Source: Eurosta solidaginis (Eukaryota > Arthropoda > Insecta > Diptera > Tephritidae). Taken from it: a DNA stretch of 64,000 bases. This document shows positions 54,419 through 64,000 of this stretch, piece after piece. Each line of letters begins with the position of its first letter. The stretch's first letter is position 1. Location of the stretch: assembly GCF_040869045.1 (NCBI RefSeq), contig NC_090319.1, positions 242,227,832-242,291,831 of the forward strand. The letters are read 5' to 3'. Position numbers and translations under genes: made by a program. A model generated the notes under the pieces. That model made no database searches. It saw only the letters and a list, made by a program, of their open reading frames with translations, and was not told the origin of the DNA.

Positions 54419-54934
54419 TTGTGGGCAATGCGATACTTCCAGATCCAGCTATTCAGTTGCTTTGACTTAAACTTTTCCAATTCCACTCAGGAAAAGAAAA
54501 TAAACCCTCCAACAAAAGGAAATATAGACCGCAGGCTTTGGTTTTCTGCACGGTACTTCATATTTCAGAAAGGCATTAATGTAGTATTTTTTTATGATTC
54601 TGAAAAAATCAATGGTGCAGATAAGTCAAGAAGCAATACTTTGAGTTATGAGGGCGAGTATTGTCAAATGCGACTCCATTTTATAAAAATGACTTCACCT
54701 GTCTGGTTTTATCTCGCCATGGTCTCAACTATAAGCGTGATCGGTTCTATTTGTAATTTTGACGTCTATGCCGAAGATATCACACTTGGCTTATCGACAA
54801 TGAAGGAAATCAAAAAAGAAAGGAAAATATTTGAAATTGTTTATATATATATATATAGATATATATATATATATATATGCATGTGTGTGTGTCAGACATT
54901 TAAAAAGTTTTTCATTGCGAAAAAAAGACAATAA
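54419..54934 (+). other. Unrecognised 171-codon open frame
   Basis: ATG to stop with a mixed-composition first 130 codons, including GNIDRRLWFSARYFIFQKGI, a MTSPVWFYLAMVSTISVIGS hydrophobic run that could be one membrane helix, and LGLSTMKEIKKERKIFE. The last 40 codons are a TA microsatellite (54841-54880) read through. No family recognised. It may be chance, a decayed transposon, or part of a host exon. Confidence 0.2.
54841..54895 (+). repeat. TA microsatellite followed by TG run
   Basis: Two TATATA runs separated by GA and followed by GCATGTGTGTGTGTG. Confidence 0.85.
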
Positions 54935-54989
54935 TTTCTGAAACGGTTATTCCTTGTCACTTTTTTTATCATACATACAATTTAACATT

Positions 54990-55340
54990 GCCAAATGACA
55001 TTTAGCAACACCACAAGCTCCGTAGGGTTTAGGATGGACAAAGCGACTCCCTTTTATTTCTTTAACATAATAGTAGATAGTTCTACCAGCAGAACTAAAC
55101 CGTAATGGTGCAGCCTATTATAAGAACGTACAATTATTTGCGTATGCTGATGATATTGATATAATTGCAATTGACCAATGCGTTGTGAGTTCTGTCCTCT
55201 CAGGATTAGATAAGGAAGCAAAAAAAGTGGGTCTTGTGGTAAATGTAATAGTTGCAGTCATCGAAGAAAGAATCGGCCCATTCGCGCCTTGGCAGCCACG
55301 TCCTTGTTGACATATATACATTTTAGACTTCATGAAAGGA
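54990..55340 (+). pseudogene. RTE-like LINE RT palm fragment
   Basis: The plus strand reads YYKNVQLFAYADDIDIIAID, then VLSGLDKEAKKVGLVVN (55110-55245), which is the catalytic YADD block of RTE-clade RT with its (F)AYADDIDI context. A shifted frame continues KKESAHSRLGSHVLVD, the block that follows in RTE elements. The opening bases (GCCAAATGACATTTAGCAACACCACAAGC) match 41445-41470, so both fragments come from one family. Confidence 0.75.
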
Positions 55341-57387
55341 ATTAAAACTGAAATGATCTTAACATACTGACTGATATGATAGTTAGTTTGACCATGGTTT
55401 GATTTTTAATCCTTCAGCTGTACAACATGGCTATGATTGCATCTGGTAGCAGTTCAGTTTTTTTGCTTTTTCTGTAGTTATTTTCATTTACTCACTCACT
55501 TACTGAAAATAATCTGCAGTAGGCCATGTGCCCGAGTCTTTTCGTTTTGTCTTCTTTATGATAAAAAGATAATCCCCTGTACTATGTGTTAGGTAATTCG
55601 ATATTAGATTTTAATTTTGAATTAAATATTGACACCTTTAAAAAAAAAAAAGTAGGGGACGTAATTTTGCTGAAGCAAAACTTGATGCAAACTGCATATG
55701 TCATATAGCCCAGTCAGGGCAAGTTTTTCGACCAAATGTACCTCTTTCATTTATTAAATTGTACAACTGGTTAATTTAAAATAAGCGGATAATAAAATAT
55801 CTTGTTCGGCGTTTTTATTATTATTATTTCGGAAATGTAAGCATCTATCGAAATTTTGATTTGAATTCGTCTATTGCATACTTCATATTCGTTTCCCTGA
55901 CACCATATACTCAATCTCCATTAGCAAATGTTCAATGCGGTGTGAAAACATACAAAAGAAGACACATATGCAAATGTTGAAACGCAATAATAAATAAAAT
56001 TAAGAGTCGAATATGTAACACAAATACAAGAAAGGTGATAAATCAGGTGACAGAAATTAATTGAGTTATTCAACCAACATTGAGGATGATATAAGGATGC
56101 GGGCATGAGCAAGCGTTGATCGCTACGAAAGCAGGCTGACGAGGTTTATAGCCGACGCAGCGCAACCGTATACCTGTTGACAATTTGACGTTCGTTTATT
56201 TCAATATATGATCGAGATCAGTTTTTCTCTTAGCTTTGGTTAACGTTGGCCGTACCAAAATGTCACATTACTAACTAACTTGCGTCCGTTTCCATTATTG
56301 GCGATTTTTTTTCTTTACCTTTCCAGTATATGGACTACATAGAGCTGCAGCAAAGTTATCGTCATTTTCGGTCACCACATACATACAAGGGCAGATTGCA
56401 TTTGCAAGGAACCAGCTATCCAGCTGAAGACACAGTTATACATATTTGTAACCAGCAAATCAACTGACTGAGCTGATGCCTTCATCGTTGTCGGTGCGTT
56501 GTCTTGTTTTTCACTGGTTTTGGATTAATTTGTATCGCGTATCTACTACAAATCAAAAAAATAAAAAATAAAACTAAAAATAAATTTCAAAAATACTAAA
56601 AGATTTTTTTTTAATCGTTGCAGCTGAGGCGTTTTTGTGTGCATTTGCATTGTTGCAAGAAAAACATGAATGTCGAGCTTTTAACTAAAAGTGAGACCAT
56701 ACGCAGCCCGTAACACACTTCTATGTAGATATTTTATTTTTACCTGGTTGTACGTTTGCTGTTCCTTAGTTCATTGGCGGAATGATAAATGAAGTATTCT
56801 TCAGTATGACATTAACAGCAACCAGGACATGTCACACGCCGCCGCCCAGATTGCCTCGGCCATGGCGATTCCCGTATGCACTAGAAATCGACGGTTATTT
56901 ATTGAGTTCTTTGGTATTTTGATGGTATTAACATTGAAACAAATTATTATGATTGCAAGATTTATTGAAGTGTTGCCGGGAATGCAGACAAGTTTCCAAA
57001 ACTCAAAAATAAAACTAAAAACGAGATAGTAAACAAATAATGAAAATAAGAGATGAAATTAAAGTATTCCGTCGCTCCGTAAATATTTGTATTTGTATTC
57101 TATGCAATCATCTGCGGGACTGCTTTAGATTGTTCATATGCATTAGGGAGCTCCTTATATTCCAAGAGCCTCTGATTTTCAATCTCATCACCAGAAATAT
57201 GGGAATAGCCCAACAATTTGTATAAGTTTTAGGCTAAACTAGTTTCAGAGGTTGCGCAAGAAGCTTGAAGTCAGCAAACTGGGTCTATGAGCCAAAATAT
57301 TTGAGCATCACTGTTTTTCAATAAGAAAATATCAATGTCGAAAACATCGGATTTTATGAACGATACATCGCTGACATTTCGATGTTA
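55341..57387. other. Unassigned AT-rich DNA
   Basis: No gene or repeat pair recognised in about 2 kb. The 66-codon frame at 56829-57029 has no motif. Confidence 0.5.
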
Positions 57388-59104
57388 TTTTTATACTCAG
57401 CGTGCTCTGCACACAGAGTATATTAACTTTGATTGGATAACTGTTGGTTGTGCAGGTATAAAGGAATCGAGATAGATATAGACTTCCATATATCAAAATC
57501 ATCAGTATCGAAAAAAAATTTGATTGAGCCATGTCCGTCCGTCCGTCCTTCTGTCCGTTTGCCCGTTAGCACGATAACTTGAGTAAATTTTGAGGCATCT
57601 TGATGAAATTTGGTATGTAGGTTCCCACGCCCACTTTTTCGATATCGAAAATTTCGAAAAACCGAAAAAGTGCGATAATTCATTACCAAAGACGGATAAA
57701 GTGATGAAACTTGATAGGTGGGTTGACCTTATGACGCAGAATAGAAATCTAGTAAAATTTTGGACAATGTCCGTGGCACCGCCCTCTTTTAATAGAAGGT
57801 AATTTAAAAGTTTTACAAGCTGTACTTTGGCAGTCGTTGAAGATATGTGTGCTCAATAAAAATTAGCAAAATCGGATGACGAACACGCCCACTTTAAAAA
57901 AAAATTTTAAATTCAAATAGAAACAAAAATAATTATGTCAACATTCAATCCCAGTAATGGTATGGTGCAACAAAAGACAAAAATAAGAGAAAATTTCAAA
58001 ATGGGCGTGGCTCCACCCTTTTTCATTTAATTGGTCTAGAATACTTTTAATGCCATAAGTCGACCAAAAGTTTACCAATCCTTGTGAAGTTTGGTTGGGG
58101 CATAGATTCTATGACGGTATATGTTTTCTGTGAAAATGGGCTAAATCGGTTCAAGCCACGCCCAGTTTTTATACACAGCTGGCCGTCTGTCCTTCCGTTG
58201 GGCCGCTAACACGATAACTTGGGCAAAAATCAATATATCTTTACTAAACTTAGTTCACGTACTAATTTGAACTCGCTTTATCTTGGTATAAAAAATGATC
58301 GAAATCCGATTATGACCACGCCCACTTTTCGATATCGAAAATTGAAAAAAATGCGATAATTCTATACAAATATGATAAAAGGGATGAAACATGTTAATTG
58401 GATTGGTTTATTGACGCAAAATATAACTCTAGAAAAAACTTTTTAAAATCGGTGTGACATCTACCATATTAAGTAGAAGAAAATGAAGAAGTTTTGCAGG
58501 GCGAAATCAAAAGCTCTTGGAATCTTGGCAGGAATACTGTTCGTGGTATTACATATATAAATAAATTAGCGGTACCCGACAGATAACGTTCTGGGTCACC
58601 CTGGTCCGCATTTTGGTCGATATTTCGAAAACGCCTTCACATTTACAACTACCACCACTCCCTTTTAAAACCCTCATTAATACCTTTAATTTGATACCCA
58701 TATCGTACAAACGCATTCTAGAGTCACTCCTGGTCCACCTTTATGGCGATATCTCGAAAAGGCGTCCACCTATAGAACTAAGGCCCACTCCTTTTTAAAA
58801 TACTCATTAGCACCTTCCATTTGATACCCATATCGTACAAACACATTCTAGAGTCGCCCCTGGTCCACCTTTATGGCGATATCTCGAAAAGGCGTCCACA
58901 TATAGAACTAAGGCCCACTCCTTTTTGAAATACTCATTAGCACCTTCCATTTGATACCCATATCGTACAAACACATTCTAAAGTCACCCCTGGTCCACTT
59001 TTGTGGCGGTATCTAGAAAAGGCGTCCACCTATACAACTAAGGCCCAATCCCTTTTAAAATACTCACTAACACCTTTCATTTGATACACATTCTAGAGTC
59101 ACCC
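57388..59104. mobile_element. DINE-1/Helentron-like element, copy H5 (3' truncated)
   Basis: Same orientation as H1. It has TTATACTCAGCGTGC at the start, GTCC/GTCT run 57533-57556, CCACGCCCACTTT blocks, and four to five central units (58600-59104). It stops inside a unit at about 59104, without the terminal hairpin, where the RTE-like sequence begins. Confidence 0.65.
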
Positions 59105-59451
59105 CTGTTCTCTTGACTTGTTCTACAGAGAACACACATATTTATAAGCCGATTTGGGAAATCATTTGCAGTCTGTGGTGATTGCAGTCTTTCGAAGTCT
59201 CGGTTTCCTTTTTCATGCGTATCGATGTTTGATATCATTTTTATGTTTGAACTTGGTGCTGGATATGATCCTGTTTCGAACACCGGCGGAGTCGATTGGC
59301 CTCAATACATTGGGGAAGTTGCGTCGTGAAGGATTAAATTTCCAACACCTTCTTTGCCCCACCCTGGCATTAAAGTCAAGTGGGCGTGCAAGCGATCGAA
59401 AAATGCGTCTTTCACCTCATCTTCCTTCTCCACCATTAGTGCATGGACTCA
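59105..59451 (-). pseudogene. RTE-like LINE endonuclease, middle part
   Basis: Minus-strand pieces in shifting frames read EKEDEVKDAFFDRLHAHL, LDFNARVGQ (family form GDFNAKVG), NLILHDATSPM and STKFKHKN. They follow the order of the RTE/craniofacial-development-protein-2-like endonuclease: APTEEKDDxVKDxFY, GDFNAxVG, LHxxTSxNG, STxFxHKxIHK. It is continued upstream at 60367-60488 on the far side of an inverted-repeat element. Confidence 0.6.
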
Positions 59452-60366
59452 AACCCAGAGAAAAACGCCGTTCTAAAATCCAGCACCAACGGACTCAATT
59501 CAAGCTTTTAAAGTTCTTACGTTTGTGTTCTTGAAAAACGAACGGCTGTTCTCAAAACAATAACCTTGTTTTTGAACTGACAACCATGTTCTTGAAAAGA
59601 GAACGGCTGGTCATAAAATATGAACGAATGTTCTATTAATGAGAACGATGTTCCTAAATTAAGTACAATGTTCTTAAATTAAGTTCAAGAAACGGTACAA
59701 TTCGAGTGCACTACAATGTTAAATACAACATTTGGCACAAGCTATCAAGCAGTCGTAGTGGCGCCCAGCTGCTATGATATTGCGATTGCGATCGTATGGC
59801 GCGAGTTCGATCACCGTCAAACTCTGAAGTTTTTTAAAACAACTTTTTTATATTCTATTTTTTAATTCTTATTCTTCGTTCAGTTCCATTCACATATGCA
59901 CAGGTAATTCTCAAATTTATTATGCGTATTTCAAACCTTTTGGATTTTAATAATAGTTTTTTGTTATTAATATTTTTCATTAATGACAAAAAAATTATTA
60001 ATTAATAACAAATAAATAAATAAATGGGTAATGATTAAAAAATTACCTTCCTCCCACCAATGATCAATCACAAACCGTTCTTGAATTGAAACCGAAAACT
60101 GTTAAATCGACCACAAATCGTTCTCGAAGCCTGAGAACGAAAAATCTTAAATCAAGCCCATGTAGTGTTTGAAATGAGCATAGAAGGTTCACACATCAAT
60201 ACCAAAGTGGTCAAAAAATACGAACGGTGTGCTTGGGAAAACCGTTCTTAAAACAAGGCCATCGGTCACGTGTTAAGAAAAAAACGTACTTAACAGGATT
60301 TTGTCAACGAATGTTCTTAATTTTGAACTTGTTTCGTTCGTTTTAGAACGATTTTTTCTCTGGGTG
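59452..60366. mobile_element. Inverted-repeat element with tRNA-like core, copy 1
   Basis: The ends read ACCCAGAGAAAAA inward on both sides, followed by (AT)CGTTCTAAAA. The element is rich in GTTCTT/AAGAAC words near both ends. The centre holds a tRNA-like stretch (GTGGCGCCCAGCTGC ... GGCGCGAGTTCGATCACCG, about 59758-59820) and an AT-rich tail with AATAAATAAATAAA. Non-coding. It interrupts an RTE endonuclease gene. No clear target duplication seen. Confidence 0.7.
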
Positions 60367-60488
60367 CCGATGAATTCCCTGAATTTCATTTTTATGCGGA
60401 CAGCAGCGAAATGAATATCCACAAGGGTGACCGACAGCACTTGGCGCCGAAGTCTCTCCAGCACCGAAACTACGCTTATTTGCAAGGC
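60367..60488 (-). pseudogene. RTE-like LINE endonuclease, upstream fragment
   Basis: The minus strand is open and reads LQISVVSVLERLRRQVLSVT, LVDIHFAAVRIKMKFREFI, fitting the segment (INxRLCTLRIKGKFxNI) that directly precedes the APTEEKDD block at 59450. It is trapped between two copies of the inverted-repeat element. Confidence 0.5.
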
Positions 60489-61465
60489 CACTCACAGAAA
60501 AGTGCCGTTCTTAAATCCAGCACCATCGGACTCAATTCAAGCTTTTCATGTTCTTACTTTTTTGTTCTTGAAAAACGAACGACCAGTTCTTAAAACAAAA
60601 ACCTTGTTCTTGAACTGACACCATTTTCTTGAAAAGAGAACGGCTGGTCTTAAATTATGAACAAATGTTCTTAAATTAAGAACAATGTTCTTAAATTAAG
60701 TTCAAGAAAAAAGAAACGGTATAATGCGTGTGCACTACAATGTTAAATACAACATTTGGCACGAACTACCAAGCAGTTGTAGTGGCCCAGCGGGTATGTT
60801 GTTGCGGTTGCGATCGTGTGGCGTGAGTTCGATCGCCGTCAAACTCTGAAGCTTTTTAAAACAATTTTTTTATATTCTATTTTTTTAACTCTTATTTTTC
60901 GTTCAGTTCCACTCAGGTAGTTCTCAAACTTGTTATGGAATGTTTTAAATATATATTCAGATTGCATCATGAAATAAGAAAGTTTTCTCTTATCGAGAAA
61001 TCTATGAAAAAATGCATATTATGCGTTTTTTCAAACCTTTTTGGCATTTAATAATAGTTTTTTGTTATCAATATTTCTTATTAATAACAAAAAAATTATT
61101 TATTAATAAAAAATAAATAAATAAATGGGTAATAATTAAAAAAATATCTTCATACCACCAATGCTCAAGCACAAACCGTTCTTAAATTGAGACCGAAAAC
61201 TGTTAAATCGACCACAAATCGTTCTCGAAGCGTGAGGACGAAAAATCATAAATCAAGCCCGATTAGTGTTTGAAATGAGCACAGAAGGTTCACAAATCAA
61301 TACCAAAGTGGTCATAAAATACGAATGGTGTGCTTGGAAAAACTGTTCTTAAAACAAGCCCATCGGTCACGAGTTAAGAAAAAACGTACTTAACAAAATT
61401 TGTCAACGAATGTTATTAATTTTGAACTTGTTTCGTTCGTTTTAGAACGATTTTTTCTCTGAGTG
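60489..61465. mobile_element. Inverted-repeat element with tRNA-like core, copy 2
   Basis: A second copy in the same orientation. The ends are CACTCACAGAAAAG and, reading in from the right, CACTCAGAGAAAAA. It matches copy 1 throughout, with about 60 extra bases near 60950-61010. The central TGGCCCAGCGG (about 60784-60794) fits the tRNA A-box consensus, and GAGTTCGATCGCC follows some 45 bases on as a near B box. Confidence 0.7.
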
Positions 61466-63030
61466 TAAATATCACATCTTCTTATGGCCTTCTTTCCATG
61501 CTTCGTCCATAGCAACGCTTAGATGGCTTTGCTAGGACATTGACCAGTCAATCCCAGTCAGGCCTTTAAACACTTGCAAGGATCGTCATCATCCGTTTTT
61601 CTTACTATTTGGAGTATGAAGGTATTACGATACATGAACGTTTGTAAAGCTGGCCGCTTGATCCAATACAGACTCCCTCTGATAGCACACTGCCGATGGA
61701 ATCCCCAGCTAGCCCTTAAACCAATTATGGCGGAGTGGCCTTTCCAGTTTGTCACCTTCACACATGAACTCACTGCGAAACGGATGTTCAGTGGCTACCC
61801 GAGGAACTCGGCTGTAACAGCCGGACGCAGGTATACATTTAATACTGTAATTCAAGCAAGGCACATTGGCAAAGATCTTGCCTCCCGCATTTACATACAA
61901 GTATTTGCAAACTATTTGAGTTAAGCCCACGTAGCACTGAAACTTCAATCAGCGTCAATATTCAGTTGTTAACGCGCAATCGTTCCGAGACGAAGTGAAG
62001 CTTTTTAATCGTGATTGGTTTACCAAATGCCAACATGAAAGGCATATGCAAATTTATCTAAGCCAATATTTTAATTGCGGATGCACTTTTCGTCACACAC
62101 CTCTTTGGTTGGATTATGGCATATTTTTTTCTATTTTATACTTTTCACATGCGTAAAAAAAACTTCATTTCTTGAAAATAAAAAAAAAAACCGTAGCTTA
62201 AAGAAATGTGTAACCACCTGTCACCGATGAGAATGTGCTACGCATGCGCGTGAGCTTCATTAGCACTGTCGCTAACTTAGCTCCGGTTGGTGAAGCTTGG
62301 CGTTTAACCATGTTTGTCCAGACACTTCCATTACTAATTTTATTGTTTTGCATCGTCACTAATTTCCAAACCGCTTCAATATTTTGTATTTTAAAATATG
62401 TATGTGAATCGCGTATATCATTTCCAGCAATCCTTCGTACCTTATTATCTGGATATGCAGCACACTTTATGCAGTCAGTAGAATTCTTTTACTTCCAAAC
62501 AAGCTAATTATTGCTTACTATCTTTGGAGTGTAAATTTTCTATTTTATGTGGGTTTTCCTTAGCATTACTGATTTGCAGTTGACACGTCCATTGTGCGTC
62601 CATTTTAATTGTTTTATTGCATTTACTATTATTGTTGTATCACTTGTCATCTGCTTGTGTCATGTTGACAATTTGTCACCACCGCAGTGTGGCGCAAATT
62701 TCAGCGCCTTCTAATATAGTAACATAAGCCACCGGTATAGGCGATGGGGAATAGCTGATAGTTAATTGCACGGTATGCAACTCTGCCATACAGAGTGATT
62801 CGCACCTCTTTGTCGTAGTAAAATCTGCATGCAAAATGTGTCCACAGGTTCACGAATCACTTGTCGCAACATTTGATAATTTAAATGCAAATTAGGAAAT
62901 TGTAATCTTTTGGCGGATCTATTTTGCAATTTGTACTTCAAGTCGGGTCACTAGGGCTTATTGGTCTTGGCAATGACTATAGAATGTGAAATTACTTTGA
63001 GAATATTTTTGAAGAATTGACAAAACCTTC
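61466..63030. other. Unassigned DNA
   Basis: Open frames at 61574-61924 (plus) and 61709-61948 (minus) overlap and show no motif. The GC level is slightly higher at 61640-61880. Nothing firm can be assigned. Confidence 0.4.
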
Positions 63031-63173
63031 AAAGCCCACTTGCAGAACGGCAAGTTATCTATTTATTACTCAGAGTAAGTTTAAAAAATGTGTGAACAAA
63101 GTATGAATTTACTATTTCATGTCAGGTTAACTCCGAGTTAAAAAGTTAACTTGCCGTTCTGCAGGTGGGCCTT
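63031..63173. mobile_element. 143-bp MITE-like inverted-repeat element
   Basis: A left arm at 63031-63057 and right arm at 63147-63173 are reverse complements with two mismatches (outer AAGSCCCACYTGCAG, inner AACGGCAAGTTA). Interior non-coding. Target duplication not clear. A lone arm of the same sequence lies at 40864-40894. Confidence 0.75.
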
Positions 63174-63239
63174 AGTATATGTGAGTACTTAATTATTTGT
63201 GATATACATATACGCAGATTTTATGTCGACCCCGTTTAC

Positions 63240-63700
63240 GTAAGATTTTTATAATCATCAGAGCAAAGCTCACAGAGGCATAAGCTAATCGAAATAAATA
63301 TATACATAAAAATGAGCAGGATGAAAAAATTAATTCATTTAGCATTGCCCGTCCATGTTTTTGTGACCAAGCATAACTTAGCGATTCGGGAGCTATAACT
63401 CGAACACCAATCCACAAGTCATGACAAAATCCAGTACATATATTTCTCCTGCAATCCAAAAACAAGACTCTTAAAATAATCGTAGACGAACGTAATAGGC
63501 AATATTTATGCGAAATATAGCGCCATATCAATGGTATTTTACTTCCATTATATTATAACAAGAAGTTGGAAAAATTTAAAATATTTGAAATCGGCCGAGG
63601 TAACACCTCTCCTTTTTACTGATCATTCTTCTACCTTTCAGGAGCCATAACTCGACGGAGAATTTAAAACTCGGTACATTTAGTTCCTTTTTATTATTTT
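63240..63700. repeat. Decayed Helitron-like repeat (tentative)
   Basis: The phrases CAGAGCAAAGCTCACAGAGG, ATTCATTTAGCATTGCCCGTCC and AACTCGACGGAG-type blocks resemble the start and GTCC region of the second Helitron-like family (49680-49722), but the GTCC run is reduced to one unit. Low certainty. Confidence 0.3.
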
Positions 63701-64000
63701 TAATTAAACTGGTCATCATCTTTCAATAGACAAGCCCACTTTTGATAATATTTAGTACCAAAACACTCAAAATGTATGACGTTTATTATAGAGGCTCTCA
63801 ACGAAGTAGGTAATGTTCGGTACAGTGGCGGAAAATACCACCTAATGTCTACCAATCTTCCGTACTTTTCTCTCGACCCACCTTCAGCGGCACGTCCCCG
63901 TTCATCGTGTAAAACATCGTGTCTTCTATTTGTTTCGCCAACATCTCTAAACAACATCTCCAAGCCGTTAAAATTTAAGTGCACTGTTTTGAAGTAGGAT
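63701..64000. other. Unassigned end of window
   Basis: A 94-codon minus-strand frame (63984-63700) includes LFRDVGETNRRHDVLHDERG and SLRASIINVIHFECFGTKYY. I do not recognise it. It could be a transposon or a host exon cut by the window edge. Confidence 0.2.

Overview
This window is eukaryotic and almost certainly from a fly. It is AT-rich, has no operon structure, and is packed with broken insect transposable elements. The mix points to a cyclorrhaphous dipteran: jockey-like, RTE-like and RNase H-bearing LINEs, gypsy-type LTR elements, hAT elements whose transposase resembles ZMYM1/TTF-type proteins, a tRNA-derived SINE, and DINE-1/mini-me-like repeats with GTCY runs. A tephritid fruit fly is my best guess, but the species is an inference. 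I found no host protein gene I can name. Nearly every recognisable coding stretch is a decayed transposon gene.

Left part (1-22.6 kb, mostly minus strand). A jockey-like LINE (1151-4097 and 9959-10560) is split by a gypsy-like element (4098-9958). That element is itself split in its integrase by a 1.3 kb hAT (5131-6439) with a perfect 8-bp target duplication. Next come three LINE pieces joined end to end: an RNase H tail (10.7-11.7 kb), a jockey-type endonuclease/RT piece (11.7-12.6 kb) and an ORF1 with zinc knuckles (12.6-14.0 kb). The 5' leader of the last piece is interrupted by a 7.6 kb hAT (14236-21805, 8-bp duplication GTGACGGA). This hAT has in turn received a fold-back element (16256-19188), which carries a DINE-1-like element (16682-18782), and a SINE (19937-20291).

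Middle part (22.6-42 kb). This holds further DINE-1-like copies (23.8, 29.0-31.4 and 34.9 kb), a 183-bp hAT-type MITE with an exact 8-bp duplication, LINE fragments (26.0-28.2, 31.7-32.1 and 34.2 kb), a second SINE (32.8 kb), a tRNA-like sequence (33.9 kb), a hAT fragment (36.1-37.0 kb), a large palindrome (37.4-37.8 kb) and several kilobases of AT-rich DNA with nothing recognisable.

Right part (42-64 kb). The better copy of the jockey-like LINE (about 41.99-45.60 kb) keeps a 2A-like motif, PHD-like cysteine clusters, an endonuclease nearly open in one frame and a YADD reverse transcriptase. A gypsy-type element with two 614-bp LTRs (50297-53842) sits inside another Helitron-like repeat. It retains gag, protease and the integrase tail but has lost RT, RNase H and the integrase core. 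At 59.1-61.5 kb an RTE endonuclease gene is broken by two neighbouring copies of a 0.9-1.0 kb inverted-repeat element with a tRNA-like core.

The genes do not form a pathway. The window reads as a layered record of insertions, such as is seen in heterochromatin, large introns or piRNA-source regions. Family names rest on motifs I could read by eye, without database searches.
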